Positions 17,759 through 28,087 of a DNA stretch of 64,000 nt are shown in pieces. Position numbers and translations under genes: made by a program. A model generated the notes under the pieces. It ran no database searches. It was not told the DNA's origin and worked only from the letters and a program-made list of their open reading frames with translations. The stretch lies in contig JAIUMU010000001.1 of the NCBI GenBank assembly GCA_022565355.1, positions 1 through 64,000 of the forward strand, written 5' to 3'. This DNA comes from Idiomarina sp. GTDB lineage: Bacteria; Pseudomonadota; Gammaproteobacteria; Enterobacterales; Alteromonadaceae. How positions within the stretch are numbered: position 1 is the first letter of the stretch; the number at the start of each line of letters is the position of its first letter.

Positions 17759-20700
17759 ATGAAGCGATATCCGTTAACGCGCACCGCAGCCATGCTTGGC
17801 TCAGGGCTGTTAGCAGCTGGTGTAGCGCTTACCAGTGCGGCAGACCAAACTACGCCGGTGCAGGGTTTATATCAACATAACCCAAGTTTAGTTGCATTTA
17901 CCAATGCAACCTTAGTTACTGAGCCGGGGCAGCGCATTGAAAATGCTACCCTAGTTATCGAAAACGGTATTATTCGTGCAATTGAGCGCAATAATCGTGC
18001 GCCAGCCGGTGCGCGGGTAATCGATGCTTCTGGATATACGTTGTACCCAGGCTTTATTGACCCGTATTCGAACTACGGTGTAGAAGCGCCTGGCAATCCA
18101 GCTCCTCGTGGCCGCAGTGGCACGCCAATTTATAGTAATGAGCGCCAAGGTGGCAATGCATCAAATGCAGCCATTCACGCGCAAAAAAGCTGGTATGAAA
18201 CTTTTAAACCAGACTCATCTAGCGCGAAAAGTTATGTAGAGCAGGGCTTTACTGCCGTACAAAGTGCTCGCTTAGATGGTATTTTCCAAGGCCGCGCCAC
18301 TACAGTGTCGCTCGCCGATACCATTGCCAACGATGCGATTTACCAGGCCGGCACCCAGCAGTTTGGTTCATTTGATAAAGGTAGCTCTACCCAACAGTAC
18401 CCAGCTTCGTTAATGGGTAGTATCGCCCTTATTCGGCAAACATTAGCCGATACCAATTGGTACGCAGAGGCTGCTGGAAAAACCGCTAGCAATGGGCAGG
18501 TTGAATTTAATGCTGCACTGGCGGCGTTACAACGCCTTAAAGATCAGGGCATGGTGTTCCATACCACTGATGAGCAGAATTTATTGCGAGCCCATCAAGT
18601 ATTTAATCAGTTTGATATTCCGGTAACTTACGTGGGTTCTGGCTTTGAATATGCGCGTTTAGCGGATGTTAAAAGCACTAATTCACGCTTAATTTTGCCG
18701 TTAAATTTCCCAGCGGCTCCAGAAGTAACCGAGCAGCATGGCGAATTGGATGTTTCTTTGGCAAACCTTCGCCATTGGGAACGTGCACCAGGTAACCCAG
18801 CCATGTTGGCGGATGCAGGCGTTGAATTTGCGTTCACCATGCACGGTATGGATAAGCGGGCAGATTTCTGGCCAAACATTCGCAAAGCCGTTACCCATGG
18901 CTTAAGCAAAGATCGTGCCCTAGCGGCCCTTACTACTGTGCCGGCGCAGATTGCCGGTGTAGCGAACCAAAGTGGTAAGTTAGCTGTGGGCTTCCGCGGT
19001 GATGTAGTAGTGAGCCGTGGCGATTTGTTCGAGGATGGTGAAATTGTTTCTGTGTGGTTACAGGGCGAAGAAACCAAATTGCAATCGATGCACCCAGTTG
19101 ATTTTGCTGGCGAGTGGAGCCTACAAGCGCTTGGCGTAGAGTTTGGTTTGCATATTACCAACAACAACCGTATGCAAGTTGAGCTTAGCCTCGGTGAAGA
19201 AAAAGTACGTGCCGAAAACGTAAGTCAAAATGATGATCAATTGCGCTTCAGTGCTAACTTAACCGCCTTGGGTATGCCGGGCGTATTCCGCTTTGCCATG
19301 AGCTATGCAGCGTTAAATAGCCTGCAAGGCTCGGTACAAGATGCGATGGGTAGTACCCATACATTAGCGGCCCACGCTGTTGAGCAAGAGGCTAATGGTG
19401 ATAGCGCTAGTGAACAGCAAGCTACTGCCGCGGTTAATTACGTTGGTCAGCTTACTTATCCGAATATCGCTTTTGGTTTAACGGAACGGCCAGCACAGCA
19501 GAACTTACATATTCGCAATGCCACGGTGTGGACCGCGGATGATCAAGGGGTATTGGAAAATGCCGACATTATCGTTCGCAATGGTTTAATTCATCGTGTG
19601 GGTGAGAACTTATCTACGCCTCGCGGTTACACGGTGATTGATGCTACAGGCATGCACGTAACCCCGGGAATTATTGATGAGCATTCGCATATCGCCATTT
19701 CACAAGGTGTAAACGAAGGTACTGAAGCGATTACTGCGGAAGTGCGTATTGGCGATGTAGTGAACCCAGATGACATTCATATCTATCGTTCACTTGCCGG
19801 CGGCACAACGATTGCTCACTTATTGCATGGCTCAGCCAATCCAATTGGTGGCCAAGGCCAGGCTATTAAATTGCGCTGGGGTGAGAATGCGGAAGGTTTG
19901 AAATTCCGGGAAACGCCGCCAACGATTAAGTTTGCCCTTGGCGAAAACGTGAAGCAAAGCAACTGGGGTGGTGCGAATACAATCCGTTATCCACAAACTC
20001 GGATGGGTGTTTCACAAATCATGCAAGATGCTTTCCAACAAGCCCGTGAATACGAGCAGGCACGTCGCGATTACGATCGTTTGAGCCGTGCTGAGAAGCG
20101 CCGTACAGCGCCACCGCGCACGGATTATCGTTTGGAATCGGTATTGCAGGTAATTAACAGTGAGCGCCATACCCATGTGCACTCTTATGTTGCCTCTGAA
20201 GTTCTTGCGTTAATGGATGTAGTTGAGCAACAGGGCTTCCGCATTCATACCTTCACGCACATTTTAGAAGGCTACAAAGTAGCTCGGGAAATCGCGGCGC
20301 ATGGCGCTGGTGCTTCTAGTTTCGCCGATTGGTGGGCCTTTAAGATTGAAGCCTTCGATGCGATTCCACATAACATGTGTGTAATGATGGAAGCGGGTGT
20401 GCTTACCAGCATTAACTCGGATAGTAATGATTTACAGCGCCGTATGAATACCGAAGCGGCGAAATCAGTTCGCTATTGTGGCATGGATGAGAATGATGCC
20501 CTGCGGATGATTACTTTATATCCTGCGCAACAGCTCGAAATCGATGAGTATGTAGGTAGCATTACTGTGGGTAAACATGCAGATTTAGTATTCTGGAATA
20601 CCCATCCATTATCAGCGTATGCGCAAGTTCAGCAAACATGGATTGAAGGCCGTAAATACTTCGATCGGGAAGCGGACATTGCGGCTCGTGAGGCGGTAGC

Positions 20701-20890
20701 AAACGAGCGCCAAGCATTAATTCAAAAAGTATTAGGTGCTGGAGACGAAGCACATCGTGGAACACGTAACGGCTATCGCCAAGAGCAGCCAACTTGGCAC
20801 TGCGAAGACAACCACGATGTATGGCTTGATTGGCTTGGTGACCATCACCACGGCCACAGCCACAGCCACGCACTTGGAGGCGCACACTAA
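17759..20890 (+). CDS. Exported double-module amidohydrolase (1043 aa), N-terminal module degenerate
   Basis: Protein with an N-terminal signal (MKRYPLTRTAAMLGSGLLAAG) and two amidohydrolase modules. The first (about 40-445) has the strand pattern but reads IDPYSNYG, where Tyr103 and Asn105 replace the metal His pair. A beta-rich linker (about 445-560) follows. The second module (about 575-1000) is intact: GIIDEHSHI with His642 and His644, HTHVHSY, HTFTHILEGYKVA and SINSDSND. It ends in a His-rich tail (DHHHGHSHSHALGGAH). Probably a periplasmic metal-dependent hydrolase of cyclic amides or dipeptides; the substrate is unknown. Its TAA overlaps the next start by one base. Confidence 0.85.
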   Translation: MKRYPLTRTAAMLGSGLLAAGVALTSAADQTTPVQGLYQHNPSLVAFTNATLVTEPGQRIENATLVIENGIIRAIERNNRAPAGARVIDASGYTLYPGFIDPYSNYGVEAPGNPAPRGRSGTPIYSNERQGGNASNAAIHAQKSWYETFKPDSSSAKSYVEQGFTAVQSARLDGIFQGRATTVSLADTIANDAIYQAGTQQFGSFDKGSSTQQYPASLMGSIALIRQTLADTNWYAEAAGKTASNGQVEFNAALAALQRLKDQGMVFHTTDEQNLLRAHQVFNQFDIPVTYVGSGFEYARLADVKSTNSRLILPLNFPAAPEVTEQHGELDVSLANLRHWERAPGNPAMLADAGVEFAFTMHGMDKRADFWPNIRKAVTHGLSKDRALAALTTVPAQIAGVANQSGKLAVGFRGDVVVSRGDLFEDGEIVSVWLQGEETKLQSMHPVDFAGEWSLQALGVEFGLHITNNNRMQVELSLGEEKVRAENVSQNDDQLRFSANLTALGMPGVFRFAMSYAALNSLQGSVQDAMGSTHTLAAHAVEQEANGDSASEQQATAAVNYVGQLTYPNIAFGLTERPAQQNLHIRNATVWTADDQGVLENADIIVRNGLIHRVGENLSTPRGYTVIDATGMHVTPGIIDEHSHIAISQGVNEGTEAITAEVRIGDVVNPDDIHIYRSLAGGTTIAHLLHGSANPIGGQGQAIKLRWGENAEGLKFRETPPTIKFALGENVKQSNWGGANTIRYPQTRMGVSQIMQDAFQQAREYEQARRDYDRLSRAEKRRTAPPRTDYRLESVLQVINSERHTHVHSYVASEVLALMDVVEQQGFRIHTFTHILEGYKVAREIAAHGAGASSFADWWAFKIEAFDAIPHNMCVMMEAGVLTSINSDSNDLQRRMNTEAAKSVRYCGMDENDALRMITLYPAQQLEIDEYVGSITVGKHADLVFWNTHPLSAYAQVQQTWIEGRKYFDREADIAAREAVANERQALIQKVLGAGDEAHRGTRNGYRQEQPTWHCEDNHDVWLDWLGDHHHGHSHSHALGGAH

Positions 20891-22182
20891 TGAAAAAGCT
20901 TATTTTATCGATAGCCATGGGCTTGGCCTTAACCGGCACAGCAGCGGCGCATAACATTGTTCCTGGTAGCAAACAAAGCCAACCTATTTTATTACAGGGT
21001 GGCACAGTACATACGGCTAGCCATGGCGTGATGGAAGCAACGGATATCCTTTTCGTTGATGGCAAAATTACTGCCATTGGGAGTAACTTAACTGCACCAG
21101 ATGGGGCTCGGGTGATTGATGCACGCGGGCAACAGGTGTACCCGGGGTTAATTGCCTTGGATACCACCTTGGGTTTGGTGGAGATGTCGGCTGTAGGCGC
21201 CACGGTAGATACCAACGAAGTGGGTAATTTCACTCCGGAAGTACAAGCACACCATGCGTTTAATACCGATTCACATGTAATTCCTACTATTCGTTACAAC
21301 GGTATTACCCATGCGCAAATCGTGCCAGAAGGTGCGTTAGTGCGTGGGCAATCTAGTTTAATGAAATTGGATAGCTGGAACTGGCAAGATGGCTTGGAGC
21401 AAGGTGATTTGGGTGTGCATATTACTTGGCCAGGCGCGGGCTTGAACAATGCTTGGTGGGAGCGCCGCAGCCCTGCAGAGCAGCGCAAAGCGCAAGCGGA
21501 AGCGCGCACTCAGCTTGCCGATATTTTAGAAACAGCCAAGGTGTATCATGAAGCCCGAAACCGCGGTGTGCAAACGCGAATCGATCGGCGCTGGGAAGCG
21601 ATGCGCGGCTTATTCAGCAAAGAGAAGAAGTTGTTCGTGCATGCCAACGATCGCCGCCAGATAGAGCAAGTGCTTGCGTTTAATGAGCGCCACGGCTTTG
21701 ATTTGGTAATCATGGGTGGCCGTGATGCTTGGATGGTTGCAGATCAACTGGCTGCCGCTGATATTGCGGTTGTGTATGGCTCGGCTTATGGTTTGCCAGC
21801 TCGTGTTGATGAAGCATATGACACAGCATTTACTGCACCAGCAAAACTAGCTGAAGCAGGGGTAACCTTCGCAATAGCCTATCCAGGCTTTTGGGATACG
21901 CGTAACTTAGCCTTTGCGGCCGGTAATGCGGTTGCCTTTGGGTTGGATTATGGCGATGCGATTACATCCATTACTTATGGGCCTGCAAAAATACTCGGTG
22001 TGGAAGATCGCATTGGTAGTATTCAGGTAGGCAAGCAAGCAACGATTATCGTATCGGCTGGTGATGTGCTCGATCATTTAGGGCAAGAGATCTCGCATAT
22101 GTTTATTGATGGAAGGGAAGTGCACCTTACCAATAAACAACGCCAACTTTACGAGAAATATAAGCAAGCATTAGCAGAGTAA
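20890..22182 (+). CDS. Exported amidohydrolase-like protein with missing metal ligands
   Basis: 430 residues with a signal peptide (MKKLILSIAMGLALTGTAAA). The N-terminal part matches the amidohydrolase composite domain (GGTVHTASHGVMEATDILFVDGKITAIG, then RVIDARGQQVYPGLI). At the HxH position it reads ALDTTLG, with Asp91 and Thr93, so the usual metal site is absent. The C-terminal part keeps YGPAKILGVEDRIGSIQVGKQATIIV. It starts on the stop codon of the larger amidohydrolase and is probably its structural or regulatory partner; an independent catalytic role is unlikely without metal ligands. A terminator follows. Confidence 0.82.
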   Translation: MKKLILSIAMGLALTGTAAAHNIVPGSKQSQPILLQGGTVHTASHGVMEATDILFVDGKITAIGSNLTAPDGARVIDARGQQVYPGLIALDTTLGLVEMSAVGATVDTNEVGNFTPEVQAHHAFNTDSHVIPTIRYNGITHAQIVPEGALVRGQSSLMKLDSWNWQDGLEQGDLGVHITWPGAGLNNAWWERRSPAEQRKAQAEARTQLADILETAKVYHEARNRGVQTRIDRRWEAMRGLFSKEKKLFVHANDRRQIEQVLAFNERHGFDLVIMGGRDAWMVADQLAAADIAVVYGSAYGLPARVDEAYDTAFTAPAKLAEAGVTFAIAYPGFWDTRNLAFAAGNAVAFGLDYGDAITSITYGPAKILGVEDRIGSIQVGKQATIIVSAGDVLDHLGQEISHMFIDGREVHLTNKQRQLYEKYKQALAE

Positions 22183-22223
22183 GTTCACTTCTGTTCGCTA
22201 TTTAAAAGTTAGCTGATAACCAT

Positions 22224-22256
22224 AAAAAGAAGCGCCAATCTGGCGCTTCTTTTTTC
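22224..22256 (+). terminator. Intrinsic terminator after the amidohydrolase pair
   Basis: AAAAAGAAGCGCCA-ATC-TGGCGCTTCTTTTTT: a perfect stem with flanking A and T tracts. It separates the amidohydrolase operon from the STAS gene 57 nt further on. Confidence 0.95.
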
Positions 22257-22312
22257 ATTAGGCTGTGCTAATCTATAAAGAGTTAAAAAAAGAAAGTAAT
22301 AGGATTACTTAT

Positions 22313-22618
22313 ATGTCGCTCGTTACTGAATATTCGAATGATGGCAAGCAGTTTATCATTCACATAACCGGGAAGTTTGATTTTAGTTTGGTGCAAGATT
22401 TTCGTGAATCATATGATGGCATTAGTGAGCGCGCAACAACGGTAGTGGTAGATTTTCGGGAAACCAATTATATCGATAGTTCGGCGCTTGGTATGTTGTT
22501 GAATATGCGCAAATCATTTGGCCCTGGCAGCCGCAGTATTCATTTGGTGAATTGCCGGCCAGATATTCGCCGAATTCTAGATATTTCCCGTTTTGATAAA
22601 CTGTTTGTAATTGATTAA
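22313..22618 (+). CDS. STAS-domain anti-anti-sigma-factor-like protein (HsbA-like)
   Basis: 101-residue single STAS domain. The conserved phosphorylation motif YIDSSALGMLL contains Ser56, equivalent to the phosphoserine of SpoIIAA. The frame is open to a GTG at 22265, but the ATG at 22313 has AGGA 8 nt upstream and fits the domain boundary. It lies 6 nt upstream of a receiver-PP2C-kinase protein, the arrangement of HsbA-HsbR in Pseudomonas and of SypA-SypE in Vibrio. It is expected to be dephosphorylated and rephosphorylated by that partner and to bind an anti-sigma factor or another target. Confidence 0.9.
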   Translation: MSLVTEYSNDGKQFIIHITGKFDFSLVQDFRESYDGISERATTVVVDFRETNYIDSSALGMLLNMRKSFGPGSRSIHLVNCRPDIRRILDISRFDKLFVID

Positions 22619-22624
22619 CGCCCC

Positions 22625-24277
22625 GTGCAGATCGCAATAGTTGATGATGCCAAGGAAAATCGCCAAGATTTAGCGATATTAGTTGAGGCAATGGGCTTTA
22701 ACGTGGTGTTTGCTGGCGCCAGCGTAAAGGCTTTATTAGCTGCTGAGCATCCCACTATTGATGTAGTACTGTTAAACACAGCCTTACTGGATAACGGCTC
22801 TGCTGAGATTCTGATCGCCAGTATCAAGCAGCTACAGCATGATATTTATTTACCTATCATCCTCATCGCCAATGATCGCAATAGTACTGCGATATTAAAA
22901 AACCTGCAGCTCGGTGCGGATGATTTTCATAGTAAGCCGTTTGATAGTTTGATTCTTGAGGCCAAGCTGAAAGCCCATTTACGTACCAGAGAGCTAAGCC
23001 AAACCCTCGCGGATAGAAATCGCAAACTAGCTTGGCATAATAAAAATGTGCAGCAAGAACATAAGATTGTGCAGAACATTTTTAAAAATGCTTTGAGCAG
23101 AAATCTACTGGATTACCCCCATATTGATACCTTTCTATTGCCCCATTCACGCTTTAATGGTGATTTGTACCTTATTGCGCGCGGGCCGATTGGTAATTTG
23201 TATATCATGCTTGGCGATTTTACTGGCCATGGTTTAGCAGCAGCGATTGGTACCTTACCTGCCTCACAAACATTTTTTGCGTTAGCAGCGCAAGGGGCCC
23301 CCATTAGCCAAATTGCGAGTGAAATAAACCGACAATTACATAATTTACTACCAGAAAGCATGTTCTGCTGCGCCTCATTTGTTGAGTTAAGTGCCTCCGG
23401 CGAACGAGTTAGTTGGTGGAGTGGCGGTATGCCACCCGCGATGTTGATTGAACCAAAACAGCAACAAGTTAGGTTTATAGAACCACAACATATGCCGCTC
23501 GGTATTCTTAATGAGCTGGAGTTCGAAAAATCGATTACGTTATTGCGGGTAGAGCGAGGTAGTAAACTTTTATTGTATACAGACGGCGCGATAGAGATTG
23601 GCGTGCAAAACAATGTTGCCTTGGGCTATAAAGGGCTGCAGGAACTTTGCCAAAATGCGAATTGGGATTTTGCCAAAATAACCCAACAAGTAACGCAGGC
23701 CATTGGTGAGCGTGGTATTGATGATGACCTTTCACTAGTGCAATTGCAGTGTGTTGCTACTGGATTTACCCATGATGAAAGTACAAAAAAACTGCCGCAG
23801 ATGCCATTTACAATAAACGTGAAAGTAGGCCCGGGAGAAATTCGTAGTGTTGACCCTATTGCGCACATACTGCGTGGGTTATCGCAAATGGAAGGCTTTA
23901 AAGATTTTAAAGCATCGCTATATACCGTGTTGTCGGAAGCTTATAATAATGCGGTAGACCATGGCTTGTTGCGAATGAGCTCGAAAGTAAAAGCATCTGC
24001 GGATGGTTTTGATACCTACTATCAAGAACGCAGTAAACGTTTAACGCGGTTGCAGCAGGGCGAAATAGAAATTGAGTTACGCTACGAACCCAGCCAAGCC
24101 CTGATTCATGTGCAAGTGCGTGATTCTGGCCCCGGGTTCTCCAAGCTGAATGAAGATCATCATACGTTTCCCTACGGCCGCGGTTTAATGCTGATTCGCG
24201 AGCTTACTGAAAATATGCGCTGGAGTGATGATGGCCGCTGCATCGAGTTTGCGTTTTCCCTGAATCACCGATACTAA
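22625..24277 (+). CDS. Receiver-PP2C phosphatase-HATPase partner-switch regulator (HsbR-like), Asn at the receiver phosphosite
   Basis: 550 residues: a receiver domain (1-120), a helical linker, a SpoIIE/PP2C phosphatase (about 160-375, with GDLYLIA, GDFTGHGLAAAIG, YTDGAIEIG and GIDDDLSLV), and a C-terminal anti-sigma-type ATPase (about 410-550, N-box EAYNNAVDHG, VRDSGPGF, YGRGLMLI). The receiver keeps the acidic pair Asp7-Asp8 and the KP at its end, but the phosphoacceptor position is Asn51 (DVVLLNTALLDNG). Start is GTG with no visible Shine-Dalgarno, so translation probably reinitiates after the STAS gene. It likely both dephosphorylates and phosphorylates the STAS protein. Confidence 0.9.
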   Translation: MQIAIVDDAKENRQDLAILVEAMGFNVVFAGASVKALLAAEHPTIDVVLLNTALLDNGSAEILIASIKQLQHDIYLPIILIANDRNSTAILKNLQLGADDFHSKPFDSLILEAKLKAHLRTRELSQTLADRNRKLAWHNKNVQQEHKIVQNIFKNALSRNLLDYPHIDTFLLPHSRFNGDLYLIARGPIGNLYIMLGDFTGHGLAAAIGTLPASQTFFALAAQGAPISQIASEINRQLHNLLPESMFCCASFVELSASGERVSWWSGGMPPAMLIEPKQQQVRFIEPQHMPLGILNELEFEKSITLLRVERGSKLLLYTDGAIEIGVQNNVALGYKGLQELCQNANWDFAKITQQVTQAIGERGIDDDLSLVQLQCVATGFTHDESTKKLPQMPFTINVKVGPGEIRSVDPIAHILRGLSQMEGFKDFKASLYTVLSEAYNNAVDHGLLRMSSKVKASADGFDTYYQERSKRLTRLQQGEIEIELRYEPSQALIHVQVRDSGPGFSKLNEDHHTFPYGRGLMLIRELTENMRWSDDGRCIEFAFSLNHRY

Positions 24278-24288
24278 GGGTTACTTTT

Positions 24289-24340
24289 GCAATGTACCCT
24301 AGCAATGTGCCTTAGCAATGTGCCTTAGCAATGAACCTTA
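24289..24340. repeat. Four tandem 13-bp repeats between convergent genes
   Basis: Units GCAATGTACCCTA, GCAATGTGCCTTA, GCAATGTGCCTTA and GCAATGAACCTTA run head to tail. The two central copies are identical, and the outer ones carry two or three changes. They lie just after the stop of the partner-switch regulator and before the 3' end of yciH. No coding use is seen, and the region has no intrinsic terminator. Confidence 0.9.
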
Positions 24341-24386
24341 GTTACCGCTGTTCGCAATACATCCAGCAATTGCTCCAGCAACTTCA

Positions 24387-24719
24387 TTAACCACCACTGA
24401 ACTTTACTTTAAAGCCTTTCTGTTCAAGATGCGCTTTACAGTGTTCGCGTTGGTCACCTTGAATTTCAATAGTGAAGTTTTTTACACTGCCGCCCACGCC
24501 GCATTTGCTTTTAAGTTCTTTCGCTAAGGCTTTTAGTTCAGCTTCTGCTAAGCCTAGGCCATGAATCACCGTAACACCTTTGCCTTTGCGGCCTTTGGTT
24601 TCCCGCTGAATTCGCACAATACCATCGCCTTGGGGAATGTCTGGTTGTTGCTCTGGTTCTTTGATACGCCCTTGGTCGGTAGAATAAACCAGTTGGGAAA
24701 GTTGATCGCGTATCGACAT
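24387..24719 (-). CDS. yciH: SUI1-family translation factor YciH
   Basis: 110-residue bacterial homologue of eukaryotic eIF1. The N-terminus LVYSTDQGRI and blocks GDGIVRIQRETKGRKGKGV, LAKELKSKCGVGGSVKN and IEIQGDQREH are family hallmarks. The frame extends five codons to an ATG at 24734, but E. coli YciH alignment favours MSIRDQLSQLVYST at 24719. It may affect start-codon fidelity; in bacteria the role is not settled. Transcribed away from cysB across a 184-bp gap and convergent with the partner-switch regulator. Confidence 0.95.
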   Translation of the reverse strand: MSIRDQLSQLVYSTDQGRIKEPEQQPDIPQGDGIVRIQRETKGRKGKGVTVIHGLGLAEAELKALAKELKSKCGVGGSVKNFTIEIQGDQREHCKAHLEQKGFKVKFSGG

Positions 24720-24873
24720 AGTTCCGGCCCTCATGAATATTGTGGTGCAGAATCGCTTGATTTGATCTAACGCATATAGATGCGAACAATCTGTAAAGTT
24801 GCTGTATTTCGCGTTTGACAGTGGCTATAGATACTGACATTCTTAGTTCATTATAGAATAAAGAAACGCCTAA

Positions 24874-25878
<1,005 letters not shown>

Positions 25879-25926
25879 CAGCTCATCTATTGCGCTGTAA
25901 CTATGCATAACTTGGCTATAGAACAT

Positions 25927-25963
25927 AAAAACGCCGCAATCAGCTACTGATGCGGCGTTTTTT
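25927..25963 (+). terminator. Intrinsic terminator after cysB
   Basis: AAAAACGCCGCAATCAG ... CTGATGCGGCGTTTTTT with a short loop and good A/T flanks. The convergent sdaA ends 37 nt further on, and the A tract lets the hairpin serve that strand too. Confidence 0.93.
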
Positions 25964-25999
25964 GTAGGCTTAGCGGCGTGTACAGCAAGCGCTATCGCG

Positions 26000-27373
26000 T
26001 TAACATTCGGTGATATTTACAGCCAAGCCGCCACGCGCGGTTTCTTTATATTTGCTCTTCATATCATTACCGGTATCCCACATGGTTTTTATTACTTTAT
26101 CGAGTGATACCTTATGATCGCCGCTGCCACGCATTGCTAGGCGAGCGGCATTAATGGCTTTTACTGCGCCCATCGCGTTGCGCTCAATACAGGGAACTTG
26201 CACTAGGCCACCTACGGGATCGCAAGTAAGCCCTAGGTTGTGTTCCATGCCAATCTCAGCGGCGTTCTCTACTTTACTAATATCACCGCCCATGAGTTCA
26301 GCTAATGCACCCGCTGCCATTGAGCAAGCAACACCCACTTCACCTTGGCAGCCCACTTCAGCACCAGAAATAGAGGCATTCTTTTTATATAAAATACCAA
26401 TAGCGGCTGAAGTTAATAAGAAACGGGTAATGGCATCTTCATCGAGTGGCTGAATAAACTTATCGGCGTATTTCATAACTGCTGGAATAATACCGGCTGC
26501 ACCGTTGGTAGGCGCGGTAACTACTCGGCCACCCGCGGCATTCTCTTCGTTTACTGCTAACGCGAACAAGCTTACCCAATCCATTGCTTGCATTGGATCT
26601 GCCGATTTCTCAGTTTTCAAGGTTTGATACAAGCGGGGAGCGCGGCGGCGAACTTTCAGGCCGCCGGGTAAAATACCCTCGGTAGCAACACCTGTGCGAA
26701 TACACTCATCCATTACATTCCAGATATGCAACAAGCCTTTGGAAATCTCATCTTTACTGCGAAACACCAGCTCATTCTGCAGCATGAGAGAGCTAATACG
26801 CAAACCATGCTCTGTGCATTGGTTAAGTAGTTCGGCAGCACTATTGAATGGGTAAGGAATAGGCTTGCTACTCTGCTCGATGGCTTCTTCAAGGGTTTCA
26901 TCAAAATCGCTATCGCGAACGATAAAACCACCGCCAATTGAATAGAACAAATCTTTGTATAGTACCTTGTCACCGCTAAGTGCACGTAGCTCCATAGCAT
27001 TTGCATGTTTCGGCATAGTTTTGCGGCGATGAAAGGTAATAGCGCCGTTACGCGGAAATACAATTTCGTGTTCGCCTAACAACTTCAATGTTTCGGTTTT
27101 ATCAACGGTAGCCAGAAAATCATCCACCTTGCGAGTATCAACCCGCTCAGGATATTCACCTGCTAAACCTAAAATCACTGCTTTACCGGTGCCATGGCCT
27201 TTGCCCGTTTGGCCAAGTGAACCAAATAACTCAACTTCTACGCTGGTTACGTTATCCAGGCCAACCTGTTCTTGTACTTGCACCAAGAATTCACGCGCAG
27301 CTCGCATTGGGCCCACAGTATGTGAGCTAGAAGGGCCAATACCCACCTTATATATATCGAACACGCTGATCAT
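26000..27373 (-). CDS. sdaA: L-serine ammonia-lyase (iron-sulfur type)
   Basis: Deaminates L-serine to pyruvate and ammonia with a [4Fe-4S] cluster. The 457-residue protein is a single-chain enzyme. It begins [26 protein letters not shown] (beta-type domain) and has GALTFH-like, [13 protein letters not shown] and the cysteine-bearing blocks [19 protein letters not shown] and [22 protein letters not shown] that hold the cluster. The length matches E. coli SdaA/SdaB. GGGAG stands about 10 nt before the ATG. It is a stand-alone gene, consistent with amino-acid catabolism. Which of sdaA or sdaB it matches best cannot be told by eye. Confidence 0.96.
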   Translation of the reverse strand: MISVFDIYKVGIGPSSSHTVGPMRAAREFLVQVQEQVGLDNVTSVEVELFGSLGQTGKGHGTGKAVILGLAGEYPERVDTRKVDDFLATVDKTETLKLLGEHEIVFPRNGAITFHRRKTMPKHANAMELRALSGDKVLYKDLFYSIGGGFIVRDSDFDETLEEAIEQSSKPIPYPFNSAAELLNQCTEHGLRISSLMLQNELVFRSKDEISKGLLHIWNVMDECIRTGVATEGILPGGLKVRRRAPRLYQTLKTEKSADPMQAMDWVSLFALAVNEENAAGGRVVTAPTNGAAGIIPAVMKYADKFIQPLDEDAITRFLLTSAAIGILYKKNASISGAEVGCQGEVGVACSMAAGALAELMGGDISKVENAAEIGMEHNLGLTCDPVGGLVQVPCIERNAMGAVKAINAARLAMRGSGDHKVSLDKVIKTMWDTGNDMKSKYKETARGGLAVNITEC

Positions 27374-27484
27374 GTGCTAATTACTCCCTGAATCTTGAAT
27401 GTGCGTAGTGTGGGGACAATTTAACATTTTCGCAAGCATTGCCGCACTGGTCGGTGCATCAAATGCTTATACTATTTTGCTTCG

Positions 27485-28081
27485 TTATATACCGCGAAAG
27501 GGCAGTTGTAAGTGTTTGTGCTGAGGGTGAATCTGGTCTGCCAAGCGGCGAATGATGGCTGCGGTAGCGCCCCATATCAATTGTCCATTCACTGGAATAA
27601 ATACTAACTCATGATACAGCAAGCGCTCAACCCGAGTGGTGTGGTGGTGGCTATGGGCTAATACTGTGGTGAGCGGAAACCGCGACACTTCAGCAACCTC
27701 ACTTGGATCTGGCCGCAATTGTACCTGTGGCGCAATAAAGCCAATGTATGGGTGAATCATAAAATTATTCAGCACAGGTTGGCTGGGCAGGTCACCAATA
27801 ATCTCCACTTGTGAGGGATTAATCCCCAGCTCTTCCTCAGCTTCACGCAACGCCGTATGCAACAACGAATGATCGGTTTCATCTTGTCTGCCACCGGCAA
27901 AACACAACTGATGAGGTTGGTTACGTAAATGCTTCGCTCGGCGCGTTAGGATAAGGTCTAAGCCATGCGGCTGTTCCTGCAGGGCAACCAACACAGCCGA
28001 TTGGCGCAAGCTTCTAGCAGGCCATTCAGGCTGGGGTGGAGGCTGGAGTAAAAAGCGCTGTAAAAACTGCTGCCGATTCAT
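27485..28081 (-). CDS. nudL: Nudix hydrolase, CoA diphosphatase type (NudL/YeaB)
   Basis: 198-residue Nudix protein. The Nudix box GGRQDETDHSLLHTALREAEEELGI has the full GX5EX7REUXEEXGU pattern. The block RRAKHLRNQPHQLCFAGG just before it is typical of CoA pyrophosphatases. It lies 6 nt downstream of pabB on the same strand, as yeaB follows pabB in E. coli, so the two are cotranscribed. Probable reaction: CoA to 4'-phosphopantetheine and 3',5'-ADP. Confidence 0.92.
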   Translation of the reverse strand: MNRQQFLQRFLLQPPPQPEWPARSLRQSAVLVALQEQPHGLDLILTRRAKHLRNQPHQLCFAGGRQDETDHSLLHTALREAEEELGINPSQVEIIGDLPSQPVLNNFMIHPYIGFIAPQVQLRPDPSEVAEVSRFPLTTVLAHSHHHTTRVERLLYHELVFIPVNGQLIWGATAAIIRRLADQIHPQHKHLQLPFRGI

Positions 28082-28087
28082 GGCGTG

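Noticed and set aside
18628-19167. 179-residue minus-strand frame inside the large amidohydrolase gene
   Set aside because: Lies fully within a conserved gene on the other strand; Ser/Pro/Cys-rich composition typical of antisense frames.
24289-24340. Possible CRISPR array
   Set aside because: Units are 13 bp and directly adjacent with no spacers, and no cas genes are near.
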